Shown here one piece after another: positions 20,032 to 32,837 of a stretch of DNA of 64,000 nucleotides. The notes below the pieces were generated by a model, which saw only the letters and a list, made by a program, of their open reading frames with translations, was not told the origin of the DNA and did not search any database. Where the stretch lies: positions 82,593,454-82,657,453 of the forward strand of contig OY987298.1 in the NCBI GenBank assembly GCA_963920635.1. Direction: 5' to 3'. The position numbers and the translations under genes are program-made. Numbering within the stretch: position 1 is the stretch's first letter; every line of letters starts with the position of its first letter. Source of the stretch: Pseudeuparius sepicola (Eukaryota; Arthropoda; Insecta; Coleoptera; Anthribidae).

Positions 20032-21099
20032 ATTCAACAGACAAAGTCAGACCCGATACGTTCTACAGGCAACCTCAGACCCACTAGATCCAAAGGTATA
20101 TCAGGTGTATATTTTGCAAGAAAATACATTACCAAACTATAACTTTTCGAGCAACTTTAGGGGGGTAGGAATATACGAAAAAATTTTTTATGATGGTTAA
20201 CAGTCGTTGTCAACCCCGACATATAGAACCTCAAAGTGGAGCCCGTTTGTATAATTTTTGCTACGTCTTACAGCATTGTGAATCCCAGCAATGTTGCCAG
20301 CTCAACGGGACTGAGAAGGCTTTCGAATGTACCATTTGCTTATACGATATAATATTTATCTCATACTGGTGCATTTTTAGTTCTTACAGTTTTAGCGTTC
20401 AGATATTTTTAATCGAGGTAAATTTAATAGCATACAAATACAGATTAAAAGAGCTCCCACCTCTCAGAAGGGAGCTTCGTCCCCTTTTGCTTCAAAAACC
20501 ACCCACTTATGTGACCTGGAGCCCGTTTTCTGATTTTTCTCAAAAACTGTTACTCTGACGAGAAAAACGAATAGGAACCTAAAACAGTTGTTACGAAATT
20601 ATACGTTTATACATCCTATACATTTTTTTCTTATATACAGCTCTATTATCACAAATACTATGGTTTGAAAAATTATGTAGCTAAAGTTGGGCAAAAACGA
20701 GTAAAGTAAAATAATTTCGAGTCACAAATGGAATAATGAAAATACACAGATACAAATAAATACAGGGTGCCCGATTTAGATGGAATAATGGATAGGTATA
20801 ACTTTTTAAATACGCGTTGTATAAGAAAATGTTTCAGACAAGAGTTTTTCAGTTGATCTATCTGCATACTTTGATGATCTTGAATTTTTTGGTAGCTAGT
20901 AATTTCGTTGCTACCGCAACCAACTTTGTTTTTTAAATAGCACCATACATTTTTCTGTTCAAATTTGGAATCAGCTTCTTTTTGTGCATACGAACATCTA
21001 AAATTTCATTGGGGTTGCATAAGAAAAATTTTGAGAAAAAGTAGAATTTCTGCAAGTACGCCAAAATTTAAATTCGAGAGCGTTGCCTAAAAAGTAGGC
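20032..21099 (+). repeat. left arm of an outer inverted duplication (partner 30867-31931)
   Basis: Begins ATTCAACAGACAAAGTC and ends at GTTGCCTAAAAAGTAGGC. The reverse complement is found at 30867-31931 with small differences. The arm includes the terminus of a CAGGGTGCCC element (from 20763), which is complete only on the other side. A third, more diverged copy of 20410-20715 lies in direct orientation at 28505-28800. Confidence 0.85.
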
Positions 21100-21119
21100 T
21101 CATGACCAGTATAAAGTTT

Positions 21120-21413
21120 CATTCATTATTATTATTGTCGACTTAGCCAAAAGGAATTCGCACTCCCTCTACGGGGAATATTCACTCAGATCCCGGGTAT
21201 CCCGGATACCATAAGGATCTGGCTCGGACGAGACCCTGCATTACCCATGAATTTCCTGACGGTTCGGGCTGGCGCAAGTAGTACCGCTTTCTGCATGGAC
21301 CTGTAAAGATTATCAGTTAGTTTGGAGAACAAGGCAAAAAAATAATAAAAGGAAATTCTAACCTGATAGACTAAATTGGTATGTAATAACGACTTCAAGA
21401 ATCTATTAGACAA
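21120..21413 (-). pseudogene. 3' end of a LINE, minus strand
   Basis: On the minus strand the frame carries a short C-terminal-looking stretch, MQKAVLLAPARTVRKFMG, before a stop. A GC-richer 3' UTR follows, ending in AATAATAATAATGA near 21120. The wording of the peptide and the simple TAA-type tail resemble the extreme C-terminus and tail of insect LINE polyproteins (R1/R2-like from memory, not verified). Only the last part of the element is present. Confidence 0.45.
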
Positions 21414-21696
21414 ACATAGACTATCTAGCTGACATAAAATGCGTTTGAAAATACTACTTACCGATACAGTAAAAGCTTACGAATAAACCAGGAAATTTAC
21501 AACAGACACACCCATTTTTTTGCGGCGTCAATAGGAACTTAATGGCCGAACGGACCACAAAACGCAAACTGACAATGTTGTCGCTTATGGATGTAGTTTC
21601 TTGCGACACCACTAGGTGACCAGAATATTGGCACACTTTTTAAAAAAAGGGGGTGGTACGATTTAAATGCAGGTACGATTTATACACCCTTACCCT

Positions 21697-24244
21697 AAAT
21701 ATATACCAGGGTCTAATAACGTTCAAAAAGGCTTGACATTGTAGGTAGAATAATGATGAGTTGGGCCTGTATAAGCGGTCAAACAAATAATCGTTTAAAG
21801 ACGAAGTGCCAAAATGCCCATATTTTCGTAACTGGTTATGAAAAATCATAAAATCAAAACAATCAAACTTGTATGGAATGCATTGTCATTATGATAATCT
21901 AGTTCCAAATACGTAATCAGCGATTTCAAAAGCCTTATACCAGGTATCATAAAACTTGACTAAATTTTCAATTTGACGTCCGTCAAATTGGATCCGCCAT
22001 TTCGAATTTCGAAAATCTAATTCCAAATTCGCAATCAGTGATCCCAAAAACCACCTTGTTCCTAGGATAAAAAAAATTAAAAACCAAATACGGTTTTAAA
22101 TTACCTATTGAATTTTTGCACTAAACCACTACTTAATTCCTTTTTTTCGTATCTCTTTTAAGGCTACTACTGGGACACTTTGTTTTGTTTTGTTTTTTTA
22201 GAAAAATACAACAAATGTTAGAAGTTCCTTCGGGAGTTAATTTCATTACATTCTAAATATTGATTACCAAACACAAAACAAATTTTCTGTTTCTTGCTTA
22301 TATTTGTTTCTAATTTTCAAATGTATCTAAAGGTGAAAAATAAAGGTGAAAACGTTATTAGGCCCGGGTCCAAAATGGCTTGACTTTCCAAGTAGAATAT
22401 GTGGGAATTGGATTTGTATAAGCGATTTTAAGAAGAAAATAAAAAAGTAATTACTAATTAAAAATTTCAAATTAGGTTTATATTTGTCCTCTCTTTCAAA
22501 TGTATAGTGCACCTGAGATAATTAAACTTTTGTATCAATAGGTTCCCATTAAGCCATAGTTATTCAATCAATTTCACGTTTACTGATTGCTCAATTTTTA
22601 GGGACAAGTTCCAATCTAATTTTTCTACCGATTTCTAGTAAAACTCAAAGGAAAAGTCCCTTTCCTCAGTAACACTTGTATTGAAACACCAAAATATGTA
22701 GATCAATAGGCTAGCGTTTGAATTCTCAGATCACAGAGTACTAGTATTTCATAAAATTATTTTCGGAAAAAAAGTTCATAATTTTAGTATCAATTTTCTT
22801 AGCATCTAAATTCTCAAACTATTATTCTACACATAGTTTTATCTTGAAACCTATGTGATTAAAAGTGTAGAATTTCAACAAAAATAATTCGTAAAATGAT
22901 ATTATGAATACAATTTGATGCCATTTTCACTATTCAAATCTTAGTATAAAAGAATATCCTAACCCCGAGTTTCCCCCGCTAAAATCGTCACTAAAAAATC
23001 TCTAGCCCTAAAATCTGAAAATAGGTATATCCAATCCTCAGGTCAGCACTCGTTTGGTACCCGATCGATAATCTGAACATTGATTTCTCAGTATTCCATT
23101 GCTTTCAGCTACAGTCACAAAAAATCCATACGTGTACATAAGTTAAAATTTCTCCCATAAACTGATCAAAGCATATTCGGAAAATTCCTTTATTTTCACC
23201 AATCAAATCTTAGTAACACTTGTGTATGTCTTGTTTCACATATTCCTAATAGGTTACCGAGAATTAAAATCTGAAAAAAGTCGCGTGGAAATTTTTGCCA
23301 CAAATGGTCCCCAGTATAATCGACTTCTACCTACGAGCAAGAACCTTGACTACCCGATGGCAATCAATAGGTTACCGAGAATGAAAATCTGAAAAAGTCC
23401 CCTGGACATTTGGTTAGAAATGTTCCCCCGACCCCCAGTATAATGTCTATTCCTATCCTATTGAAAATATCACTGGTGCTTTTTTCCAGCTGTCCAATTC
23501 AAAAACGGGAAATTGTGGTCGAATGCTATCCCAGTTCTGTCGACCCTAGCCACATGTGCAATTGGCACCTCGGCACAATAATTCGGATTCTTAAGTTCTT
23601 AAGTTCTGAGGTCCTAGCAAAATTCCAAAATCACGTCAAACGCAATCAGTTCTGAATAGGTACCTATTCCATTCGTTTTCGCTCTTGAAGCCCAGGTGAT
23701 TAAAAGTGGAGCATGCGGTTTTTCCCGAAAATTCAAGAAATTTTGAAAATGCGCCCTGAGTGGAAAAAAGTGATTTGCCTGAAGTACGATAAAAACTGGA
23801 GAAATAGAAAATTTAAAACCCTGGTTGCGGAAAATTGTGGTCGAATGCTAATAATTCGGTTTTCTCAAGTTTGGGAAATTTACAGAAAGTTCTTAGTACT
23901 TGCTGGAGAGTTTTCCTGAAAAATGACCTCTGAAAAAAGTCGCGGAAAATTTTTGGAAAAATTCGCAAACGGTTAGTCACGTTTTTACCCATTTATAGGC
24001 GCATAAGGATTAACATGGGAAAAGTGGCCTCTTACTCTCAGAGCCTATCTACTAAGCCATGTACGTTAAGGTAACTGCTTGTCACGCGAAATTTTCATAA
24101 AAGTAGGTACCAATTAATTTTATTGGACGGTGATTGGTTGACAAGCAAGTACTTGCCAAAGTATGTATTTTCTATACAATTCGCCCGACAAGCTTTTTGA
24201 TTTCAAAAGCGCATGTCGCAATTTAGCATTGAATTACCTTAACG
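21697..24244 (+). repeat. left outer arm of the giant foldback
   Basis: Pairs with 25653-27805. It carries a GGTTACCGAGAATGAAAATCTG-like short direct repeat at about 23250 and 23370, also present on the other arm near 26250 and 26365. Confidence 0.75.
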
Positions 24245-25652
24245 AAAACCCAAACATGGCTTAAATAAAAGCTTGTTTTTAATAAGTTTCTTATTTTTTA
24301 TTTTATTTTGCGTCTTTTAGTAGATACCTATTTGGTTCCCATGTCACGAGGGTGGTAAAGAAATTTAGTCCATCATCTTGGGTATCCGCCATATTGGATT
24401 TAGTATGACGTCACCCACCGTATCGTTTTCTACTCGTGACCCTTTCTTCTGATATCCATCTCAAGGAGCCTGTGAAGAAATAAGTAATCTGTAAACACCC
24501 TAGTTTTCATAATTTCCAAGTAGAAAAATATATTTACTACCAAATTATTTATTAATTGGGAGTTATTATCGAATTGTACGTTCATTTACTCAATAAAAAA
24601 AATCTGTGGATATTATTAAGACATAAAATGATTTTAGTACACAGTGAAAGTTGTTTGTAATGCTAAAATAGCTTAAATACTATCTATCAATCAACTAATC
24701 CAAATGTTATAAAAGGCCCATCTCTCTCACATTTTGAGGCAAAACACGATGAGCGATATCACGAAGTTATCTGAATATTAGCTTTGTTCATATTTAGTTT
24801 AGACAATTTCGATATTAGGAACAACTTAGGTATTAGGAACTAAAAAATAACTGAATTTATCGATATTCTATATCTTCTTAGTATTAGAAACAAGTTCTAT
24901 TAATAACATGTTGTAGTAGTTCTTAAAATAAGACACCTTTATGCCTAAGGTAACTTTGGTTTTCCCAATTTTTTAAACACCCTATATAAATTTGTCACAT
25001 TCTAATACTATTTTTCAGGCTCAGAACAAGTAAATTTTTTTATCAAGACTGACTTTTGCGATAAAATGAAAACTAAACCTAAGTTGTTCCTAACATCGAA
25101 ATTGTCTAAACTAAATATGAACAAAATTAATATTCAGATAACTTCGTGATTCTCGTGTTTTGCCTTGACTCAAAATGTGAGAGAGATGGGCCTTTTATAA
25201 CATTTGGATTAGTTGATTGATAGATGGTATTTAAGCTATTTTAGCATTACAAACAACTTTTACTGTATACTAAAATCATTTTGTCTTAACAAATTCCACA
25301 GATTTTTTTATTGACTAAATGAACGTACAATTCGATAATAAATCCCAATTAATAAATAATTTGGTAGTAAATATATTTTTCTACTTGGAAATTATGAAAA
25401 CTAGGGTGTTTACATAGGCATTTAAAAAGCGTGATTTTTTGTAACAAGCGAGACATTTACGAACAAGTTATAGATTTTTCTAATTTATCTGAAAAAATGA
25501 AACTAATTTAAGCTATATTTAAATTACGTTTATGAGATCTCTGTTAAAAATGAAAACATAATAAATAAGTAAAAATTGGGATTCAACTAAAACGTTTTAC
25601 CGTCTAGACCTACATCAAGATTATCTTATTACAAGCTTTTTTTTTCGTTTAT

Positions 25653-27805
25653 TTCGTTAAGGTAATTCAATGCTAAATTGCGACATGCGCTTTTGAAATC
25701 AAAAAGCTTGTCGGGCGAATTGTATAGAAAATACATACTTTGGCAAGTACTTGCTTGTCAACCAATCACCGTCCAATAAAATAAATTGGTACCTACTTTT
25801 ATGAAAATTTCGCGCGACAAGCAATTACCTTAACGTACATGGCTTAGTAGATAGGCTATGAGAGTACGAGGACATTTTTCCCATATTAATCCTTATGCGC
25901 CTATAAATGGGTAAAAACGTGACTAACCGTCTGCGAATTTTACCAAAAATTTTCCGCGACTTTTTTTCAGAGGTCATTTTTCAGGAAAACTCCCCAGCAA
26001 GTACTAAGAACTTTCTGTAATTTTCCCAAACTTGAGAAAACCGAATTATTGTGCCGAGGTGACAATTACACATGTGGCTAGGGTCGACAGAACTGGGATA
26101 GCATTCGACCACAATTTCCCGGTTTTGAATTGGACACTTTGAAAAAAGCACCAGAGATATTTTCAATAGGATAGGAATAGACATTATACTGGGGGTCGGG
26201 GGAACATTTCTAACCAAATTTCCAGGGGACCTTTTTCAGATTTTCATTCTCGGTAACCTATTGATTGCGATCGGGTAGTCAAGGTTCTTGCTCGTAGGTA
26301 GAAGTCGATTATACTGGGGACCATTTGTGGCAAAAATTTCCACGAGACTTTTTCAGATTTTCATTCTCGGTAACCTATTAGGAATATGTGAGACAAGACA
26401 TATACACAAGTGTTACTAAGATTTGATTGGTGAAAATTAAGGAATTTTCCGAATATGCTTTGATCAGTTTATGCGAGAAATTTTAACTTTTGTACAGGAA
26501 TGGATTTTTTGTGACTGTAGCTGAAAGCAATGAAATACTGAGAAATCAACGTTCAGATTATCGATCGGGTACCAAACGAGTTCTGACCTGAGGATTGAAT
26601 ATACCTATTTTCAGATTTTAGGGCTAGAGATTTTTTAGTAACGATTTTAGTGGGGGATACTCGGGATTAGGATATTCTTTTATACTAAGATTTGAATAGT
26701 GAAAATGGCATCAAATTGTATTCATAATATCCTTTTACGATTTATTTTTGTTGAAATTCTACACTTTTAATCACATAGGTTTCAAGATAAAACTATGTGT
26801 AGAAAAATAGTTTGAGAATTTAGATGCTAAGAAAATAATTTTATGAAATACTAGTACTGAGAATTCAAAGGCTAACCTATTGATCTACATATTTTGGTGT
26901 TTCAATACAAGTGTTTCTGAGGAAATGGACTTTTTCTTTGAGTTTGACTATAAATCGGTAGAAAATTAGATTGGAACTTGTCCCTAAAAATTGAGCAATC
27001 AGTACATTTGAAAGAGATAAGGACAAATATAAACCTAATTTGAAATTTTTAATTAGTAATTACTTTTTTATTTTCTTCTTAAAACCGCTTATACAAATCC
27101 AATTCCCACATATTCTACTTGGAAAGTCGAGCCATTTTGGACCCGGGCCTAATAACGTTTTCACCTTTATTTTTTCAATTAGATACATTAGAAAATTAGA
27201 AACAAATATAAGCAAGAAGCAGAAAATTTGTTTTGTGTTTGTAATCAATATTTAGAATGTAATGAAATTAACTCCCGAAAGAACTTCTAACATTTGTTGT
27301 ATTTTTCTAAAGAAAATAAAAACAAAGTATCCCAGTAGTAGCCTTAAAAGAGATACGGAAAAAAAGAATTAAGTAGTAGTTTAGTGCAAAAATTCAATAG
27401 GTAATTTAAAACCGTATTTGGTTTTTAATTTTTTTATACTTGGAACAAGGCGGTTTTTGGGATCACTGATTGCGAATTTGGAATTAGATTTTCGATATTC
27501 CAAATGGCGCATCCAATTTGACGGACGTCAAATTGAAAATTTAGCCAAGTTTACCTTGTATAAGGGTTTTGAAATCGCTGATTACGTATTTGGAACTAGA
27601 TTATCATAATGACAACGCATTCCACACAAGTTTGGTTGTTTTGATTTTATGATTTTTCATAACCAGTTACGAAAATATGGGCGTTTTGACACTTCGGCTT
27701 TAAACGATTATTTGTTTGACCGCGTATACAGGCCCAACTCATCATTATTCTACCTACAATGTGAAGCCTTTTTGGTTATTAGACCCTGGTATATATTTAT
27801 AAAAT
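25653..27805 (-). repeat. right outer arm of the giant foldback
   Basis: Reverse complement of 21697-24244. It is about 400 bp shorter because of several deletions, including one near 26030 that fuses two parts of the left-arm sequence. Confidence 0.75.
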
Positions 27806-29051
27806 GTAAACAAGATAAATAATTTGTTTAGTTTTCGAAGGAACTTTAACATTTGTTGTGTTGTCCTAAAGAAAACAAGGACAAAGCGCTCCAAATGTAC
27901 CTACCTTTAAAAGGGACACGAACAAATGGAATTAAGTGACTTAAGAATAATGTTTTACAAAAAAAAAACATACTTATGTCTTTTTGAAATCTTGATGTGG
28001 TCGGTTGAATCAGTTCACTGGGTTTACATTTATAAATTGTTTTATGGCTCAAATAAATATCGATGGGAAAAAATCAATACATAATAAATATCACTTCAAA
28101 AACGAAAGAGCAGGGCCGTCAATATCAATTTCTTAATACAACATCATACTAGATCAAGCTTCAAAATTAGACATTTGCACCATATCGCAACAATCTAAAC
28201 TTTATAATTTCAGTTAGAAATAAAACTCCTCAGTGGAAATAACAAAATATAAAAAAATATTTTTATTTTCATTTGTTATGGTTAAAATATTATAGCGATC
28301 TATAAAAATAAAAGAAAATAATTGCCCACTTTTTTTGGTTTTGACTTTTCATTGCCGAATGTAATAATTAAAATTGGATATTTTTTAACCACTTTAGATA
28401 AAAACTGTCCTTTAACAAAATTATGTTTGCTTTATAAAATATGTTCAGTTTTTCCTTAAATGGAAATAAATCCATATTTGTTAGCTAATTGTTTTCTACG
28501 AAAATAGTTCAAGTCCTAATAGACATCCAAATACAGATCAAAAGAGTCCCCACCTCTTAGGGCTGTGCTTAATTCCCTTTTGCTTCAAAAACAACCCTCT
28601 TATGTGACCTGATTGATTTTTCCCAAAAACTGTTGCTCTGACGAGGAAAACGAATAGAACCTAAAATATTTGTTATGAAATTATACATCATTTAGGTCCT
28701 CTAAATTTTTTCGTATATTCAGCCCTTATCTCACAAATATGGTATAACAAATTAGGATATACGTTGCTAAAGTTAGGCAAAAACGAGTAAAGTGACAAAT
28801 ATCTTGAAATACATCGGCCATAGAAAAATATTACATGCAAAGCGGATTTTTCTTACAAAAACCTGGCTATAAGGACAGTAAATATGACTACAGAAAATTT
28901 TATTATTACTACTATGTCTTTCATATGTACTCGATCCCGTTTTCACACCACCGCTAAAGTAGAGCTCCCGGCGCGTTTTTTATGCGGTTTCCCCTTGAGG
29001 CCTCATCTACTAAAAAATAAGTACTGTTTATTCAATAATTATATTACCTTC
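27806..29051. repeat. unassigned DNA containing a third copy of the outer-arm sequence
   Basis: 28505-28800 is a diverged direct copy of 20410-20715 (CAAATACAGAT..CCCACCTCT..TTTTGCTTCAAAAAC..GGCAAAAACGAGTAAAGT). The rest is AT-rich with no recognisable gene. Confidence 0.7.
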
Positions 29052-30025
29052 AGCTAATTTTTCCTAAAGATAGGTCACAAAAAACTCTACTTTGGCGCAA
29101 AATTCAGGTCCTAATCTCAATTTTCAAGGCCTACTACGAATTTTTTTTCTAGTAAAAAAATGACGAAAATCATTTAGCAATTTTTTATTTAAAATCTAAC
29201 AACACGGCGTTAATCAGGATACCCCAAAAACCCCCACATACCAAATTTTAACAAAAAATATACAGGGAGTTCCATGCTACAAGGTTCTAAAGATGAGTTA
29301 AATAGGAATTTTAAAGGCATCTGGCGAGTCAAGTGTGTTGTGGAATCCCCTCAAAACAGTTGAGTGATCAACAGTACTACTCAAAGTATTGGTGTGCAAA
29401 GATTGAATACAAAAAATATACAGGATATTTTTCTATGGGCCATCTCAAAACGATGACATTTTATGAAACTTTATACTGGTCAACATTTTCTGTGCGTTTC
29501 CTTCCAGCCACTTTAACTCATATGGATTTACTGACTGGCAGGCTTCTGTATTTTGATAGACTTACTTCGTTTATAGCGGCTGGGGCACTTTTGATATACT
29601 AGATTTGAAGTTCCAAAAAATTCAGTATTTTGAGATGGTACAGAGAAAGACACTCTGTATATTTTTGTATTGGATCTTTGCACACCAACAATTTGAGTGG
29701 TCCTGTTGACTATTCAACTGTTTTGAAAAGATTCCATGGCACACTTGACTTGCCAGATGCCTTTAAAAATCCTATTTTGCTCAATTTTAACAACCCGCAG
29801 AATGGAACTCCTTGTATGTTTTTTGTTCAAATTTGGTATGTAGAGGTTTTAGGGCATCCCGATTGACGCTGTGGTGTCCGATTTTAAATAAAAAATTCGC
29901 TAAATGGTTTTCGTCATTTTTTACTAGAAAAAAAATCGTAGTAGGCCTTGAAAATTGAGATTCAGATCTGAAATTTTGCACGAAAGTAGAGTTTTTTGCG
30001 ACCTATCTTCGGAAAAAAACGGCTA
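29052..30025. mobile_element. foldback element related to family A
   Basis: Outer arms (AAGATAGGTC..AAAAAACTCTAC on the left, GTAGAGTTTTTTGCGACCTA on the right) enclose sequence matching the family A element (2933-4181) from its TCATTTAGCAATTTTTTATTT arm inward. The ATACAGGGAGTTCCAT motif and spacer are included. The ends differ from family A, so this is a sister family or a composite. Confidence 0.75.
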
Positions 30026-30103
30026 AAATCGGATGAAAAATAAAAAAACACAGAAGTGTCTCAATTCCAAAGGGGCCACACTGTATGTATTTGTATCTTT
30101 GTA

Positions 30104-31199
30104 CAGGGTGCCCTATTTAGATGGAATAATGAATATACCTTTTTAAAGACACCTTGTATAAAAAATGTTTAAGACAAGAGTTTTTCAGTTGATCTATCTG
30201 CATATTTTGGTGACCTTGAATTTTTTTGGAGCCAGTCATTTAGTTGCTATGGAAACCAACTTTGTTTTTTTTTAAATGGCACCATACACTTCTCTGTTCA
30301 AATTTGGAATCATGGAAGTATGCCAAAATTTAAATTCGAGAGCGTTGCCTAAAAAGTAGGCCATGCCTAATGAAAATTTTGACACTTACGTATGTCATTA
30401 TGACAACCGCATTATTGGTCCATTTATATCAATGGTAATTTGACTGGCGAAATGTATTTGTATATTTTGCAAAATGAGGTGATTCCTGCCCTTGGTATGC
30501 CAATCCAGGATAAGTGGTTCCAGCAAGATGAAGCACCTCCCCATTACCACCGTGATGTGCGCAGCTATTTAAACTAAGTCACAATCTTGGATTGGCAGAA
30601 GAATAGAACAGCGCATAAGAAAGGAATAGCGTTGATTCCTCCAGAATGGATTAGGAATGTTATAGTTAGTAGTTTTTAGGACAGACTGGGCCATTGTCTC
30701 GCTGTAAATGGAGAACATTTCGAGCATTTGATTAATTGATTTGTAGGTACCATTGATTTATTGTGCCTATTTATTTACTAATAAACAAATTTTGCAAGCT
30801 TAACATGATTTACTTATCGGTAAGTTATCATTACATGCAAAAATGTCAAAATTTTCATTAGGCATCGCCTACTTTTTAGGCAACGCTCTCGAATTTAAAT
30901 TTTGCCATACTTGCAGAAATTCTACTTTTTCTCAAAATTTTTCTTATGCAACCCCAATGAAATTTTAGATGTTCGTATGCACAAAAAGGAGCTGATTCCA
31001 AATTTGAACAGAAAAATGTATGGTGCAATTTAAAAAACAAAATAGGTTGCCGTAGCAACGAAATTACTAGCTACCAAAAAATTCAAGATCATCAAAATAC
31101 GCAGATAGATCAACTGAAAATCTCTTGTCTGAAATATTTTCTTATATAACGCGTATTTAAAAAGTTATATCCATTATTCCATCGAAATCGGGGACCCTG
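30104..31199 (+). mobile_element. CAGGGTGCCC element with decayed DDE transposase (family D)
   Basis: The left end CAGGGTGCCCTATTTAGATG follows TA. The right end is the reverse complement with two or three changes, ending at 31199. Arms of roughly 270-330 bp end inside at GTTGCCTAAAAAGTAGGC and its complement. The core holds a transposase relic. A TIR-only copy of the right arm lies inverted at 20763-21099. Confidence 0.8.
30431..30739 (+). pseudogene. relic of a DUF4817-type DDE transposase
   Basis: From 30431 the frame reads NGNLTGEMYLYILQNEV, then WFQQDEAPPHYHRDVRSYLN, then a stop at 30575. This matches the second catalytic box of the intact transposase (WFKLDGCPAHFHRNVRNWLN, residues 246-265). 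After frame changes, the end reads LAVNGEHFEHLIN and stops at 30739, matching NGSHFEQLL. The N-terminal half and the segment with the third catalytic acid are lost, so it is inactive. Sequence identity to the intact copy is low, which shows a distinct family. Confidence 0.85.
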
Positions 31200-31931
31200 C
31201 ATTTATTTGTATCTATGTATTTTCATTATTCCATTTTTGACTCGAAATTATTTTATTTTACTCGTTTTTGCCCAACTTTAGCTACATAATTTTTCAAAGT
31301 AGTATTTGTGAGAATAGGACTGTATAGAAAAAAATGTATAGGATGTATAAACATATAATTTCGTAACAACTGTTTTAGGTTCCTATTCGTTTTCCTGGTC
31401 AGAGTTCCTAACAGTTTTTGAGAAAAATCAGAAAACGGGCTCCAGGTCACATAAGTGGGTGGTTTTTTAAGCAAAAGGGGATGAAGCTCCCTTCTGAGAG
31501 GTGGGAGCTCTTTTAATCTGTATTTGTATGTCTTTTAAATTTACCTCGATTAAAAATATCTGAACGCTAAAACTGTAAGAACTAAAAATGCACCAGTATG
31601 AGATAAATATTATATCGTATAAGCAAATGGTACATTCGAAAGCCTTCTCAGTCCCGTTGAGCTGGCAACATTGCTGGGATTCACAATGCTGTAAGACGTA
31701 GCAAAAATTATACAAACGGGCTCCACTTTGAGGTTCTATATGTCGGGGTTGACAACGACTGTTAACCATCATAAAAAAAATTTTTCGTATATTCCTACCC
31801 CTCTAAAGTTGCTCGAAAAGTGATAGTTTGGTAATGTATTTTTTTGCAAAATATACACCTGATATATCTTTGGATCTAGTGGGTCCGAGGTTGCCTGTAG
31901 AACGTATCGGGTCTGACTTTGTCTGTTGAAT
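30867..31931 (-). repeat. right arm of the outer inverted duplication (partner 20032-21099)
   Basis: Reverse complement of the left arm with small indels. It overlaps the right TIR of the family D element. Confidence 0.85.
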
Positions 31932-32701
31932 CAATATATATATAATAAGGATGTAAGATTAGCGAGTGTAAATGTAATAATTACAAGAAAAGGTGATAAT
32001 GGACAAACACTCAAAGTTAACAAAAAGAAAAAACTAGTGACCGCATACACGTGTTTCATGCTATTTGGCAATCATCAGTACGGTGTAACATTAACCAAAT
32101 CAAAAGATATATATATATATAAGAAAAGGTGATAATGGGCAAACACTCAAAGTTAACAAAAAGAAAAAACTAGTAACCGCATACACGTGTTTCATGCTAT
32201 TTGGCAATCATCAGTACGGTGTAACATTAACCAAATCAAAAGATAGGCATGATTTGGGAAGCAACAAATGAAGTCCAGGCAGGAGCCAACAGCACATTTG
32301 CAGCTTCAGTCAGCACATCCCCTATTTTGGGGCTTGTACTAACATCGCCACGGAGGCTGCTAAAGCGACCTGCGTGGAAATCTTCATAACCCAAGATACA
32401 ATGACAATAAGGATGTAAGATTAGCGAGTGTAAATGTAACAATTACAAGAAAAGGTGATAATGGGCAAACACTCAAAGTTAACAAAAAGAAAAAACTAGT
32501 AACCGCATACACGTGTTTCATGCTATTTGGCAATCGGCAATCATCAGTACGGTGTAACATTAACCAAATCAAAAGATAGGCATGATTTGGGAAGCAACAA
32601 ATGAAGTCCAGGCAGGAGCCAACAGCACATTTGCAGCTTCAGTCAGCACATCCCCTATTTTGGGGCTTGTACTAACATCGCCACATATATATATATATAT
32701 A
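31932..32701 (+). repeat. direct 329-bp units separated by (TA)n
   Basis: Units start near 31983, 32119 and 32444 (AAGAAAAGGTGATAATGG). The first is cut short by ATATATATATATAT at 32108. The third contains an 8-bp duplication (CAATCGG) and is cut by another (TA)n at 32685. Confidence 0.88.
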
Positions 32702-32837
32702 TAAGGATGTAAGATTAGCGAGTGTAAATGTAACAATTACAAGAAAAGGTGATAATGGGATATATATATATATATATCCCATTATCACCTTTTCTTGTAA
32801 TTGTTACATTTACACTCGCTAATCTTACATCCTTATA
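32702..32837. repeat. perfect 60-bp inverted repeat around (TA)8
   Basis: From ATAAGGATGTAAGATTAGCG to GGTGATAATGGGA, then a TA tract, then the exact reverse complement. In effect one end of the 329-bp unit is duplicated head to head. It could form a cruciform or be an assembly or replication hairpin. Confidence 0.9.

Larger units (their letters stand above)
21697..27805. mobile_element. giant foldback structure with arms over 2 kb (inner inverted repeat)
   Basis: The left end AAATATATACCAGGGTCTAA (21699) is matched in reverse at the right end near 27800. Arms 21697-24244 and 25653-27805 pair nearly throughout with scattered indels; for example the 71- to 81-codon frames at 23410 (+) and 26217 (-) share their start. 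A second pairing block, 24494-24826 with 25077-25412, continues the palindrome. Between the two blocks each side holds about 245 bp of unrelated sequence. The loop is 24827-25076. No transposase or other protein was recognised. It could be a non-autonomous foldback element or an old inverted duplication. Confidence 0.75.

Noticed and set aside
20190..20558. 122-codon Cys-rich frame, repeated inverted at 31467-31772
   Set aside because: Present because the DNA is duplicated. The copies diverge by frameshift at the 3' end, and no domain is recognisable.
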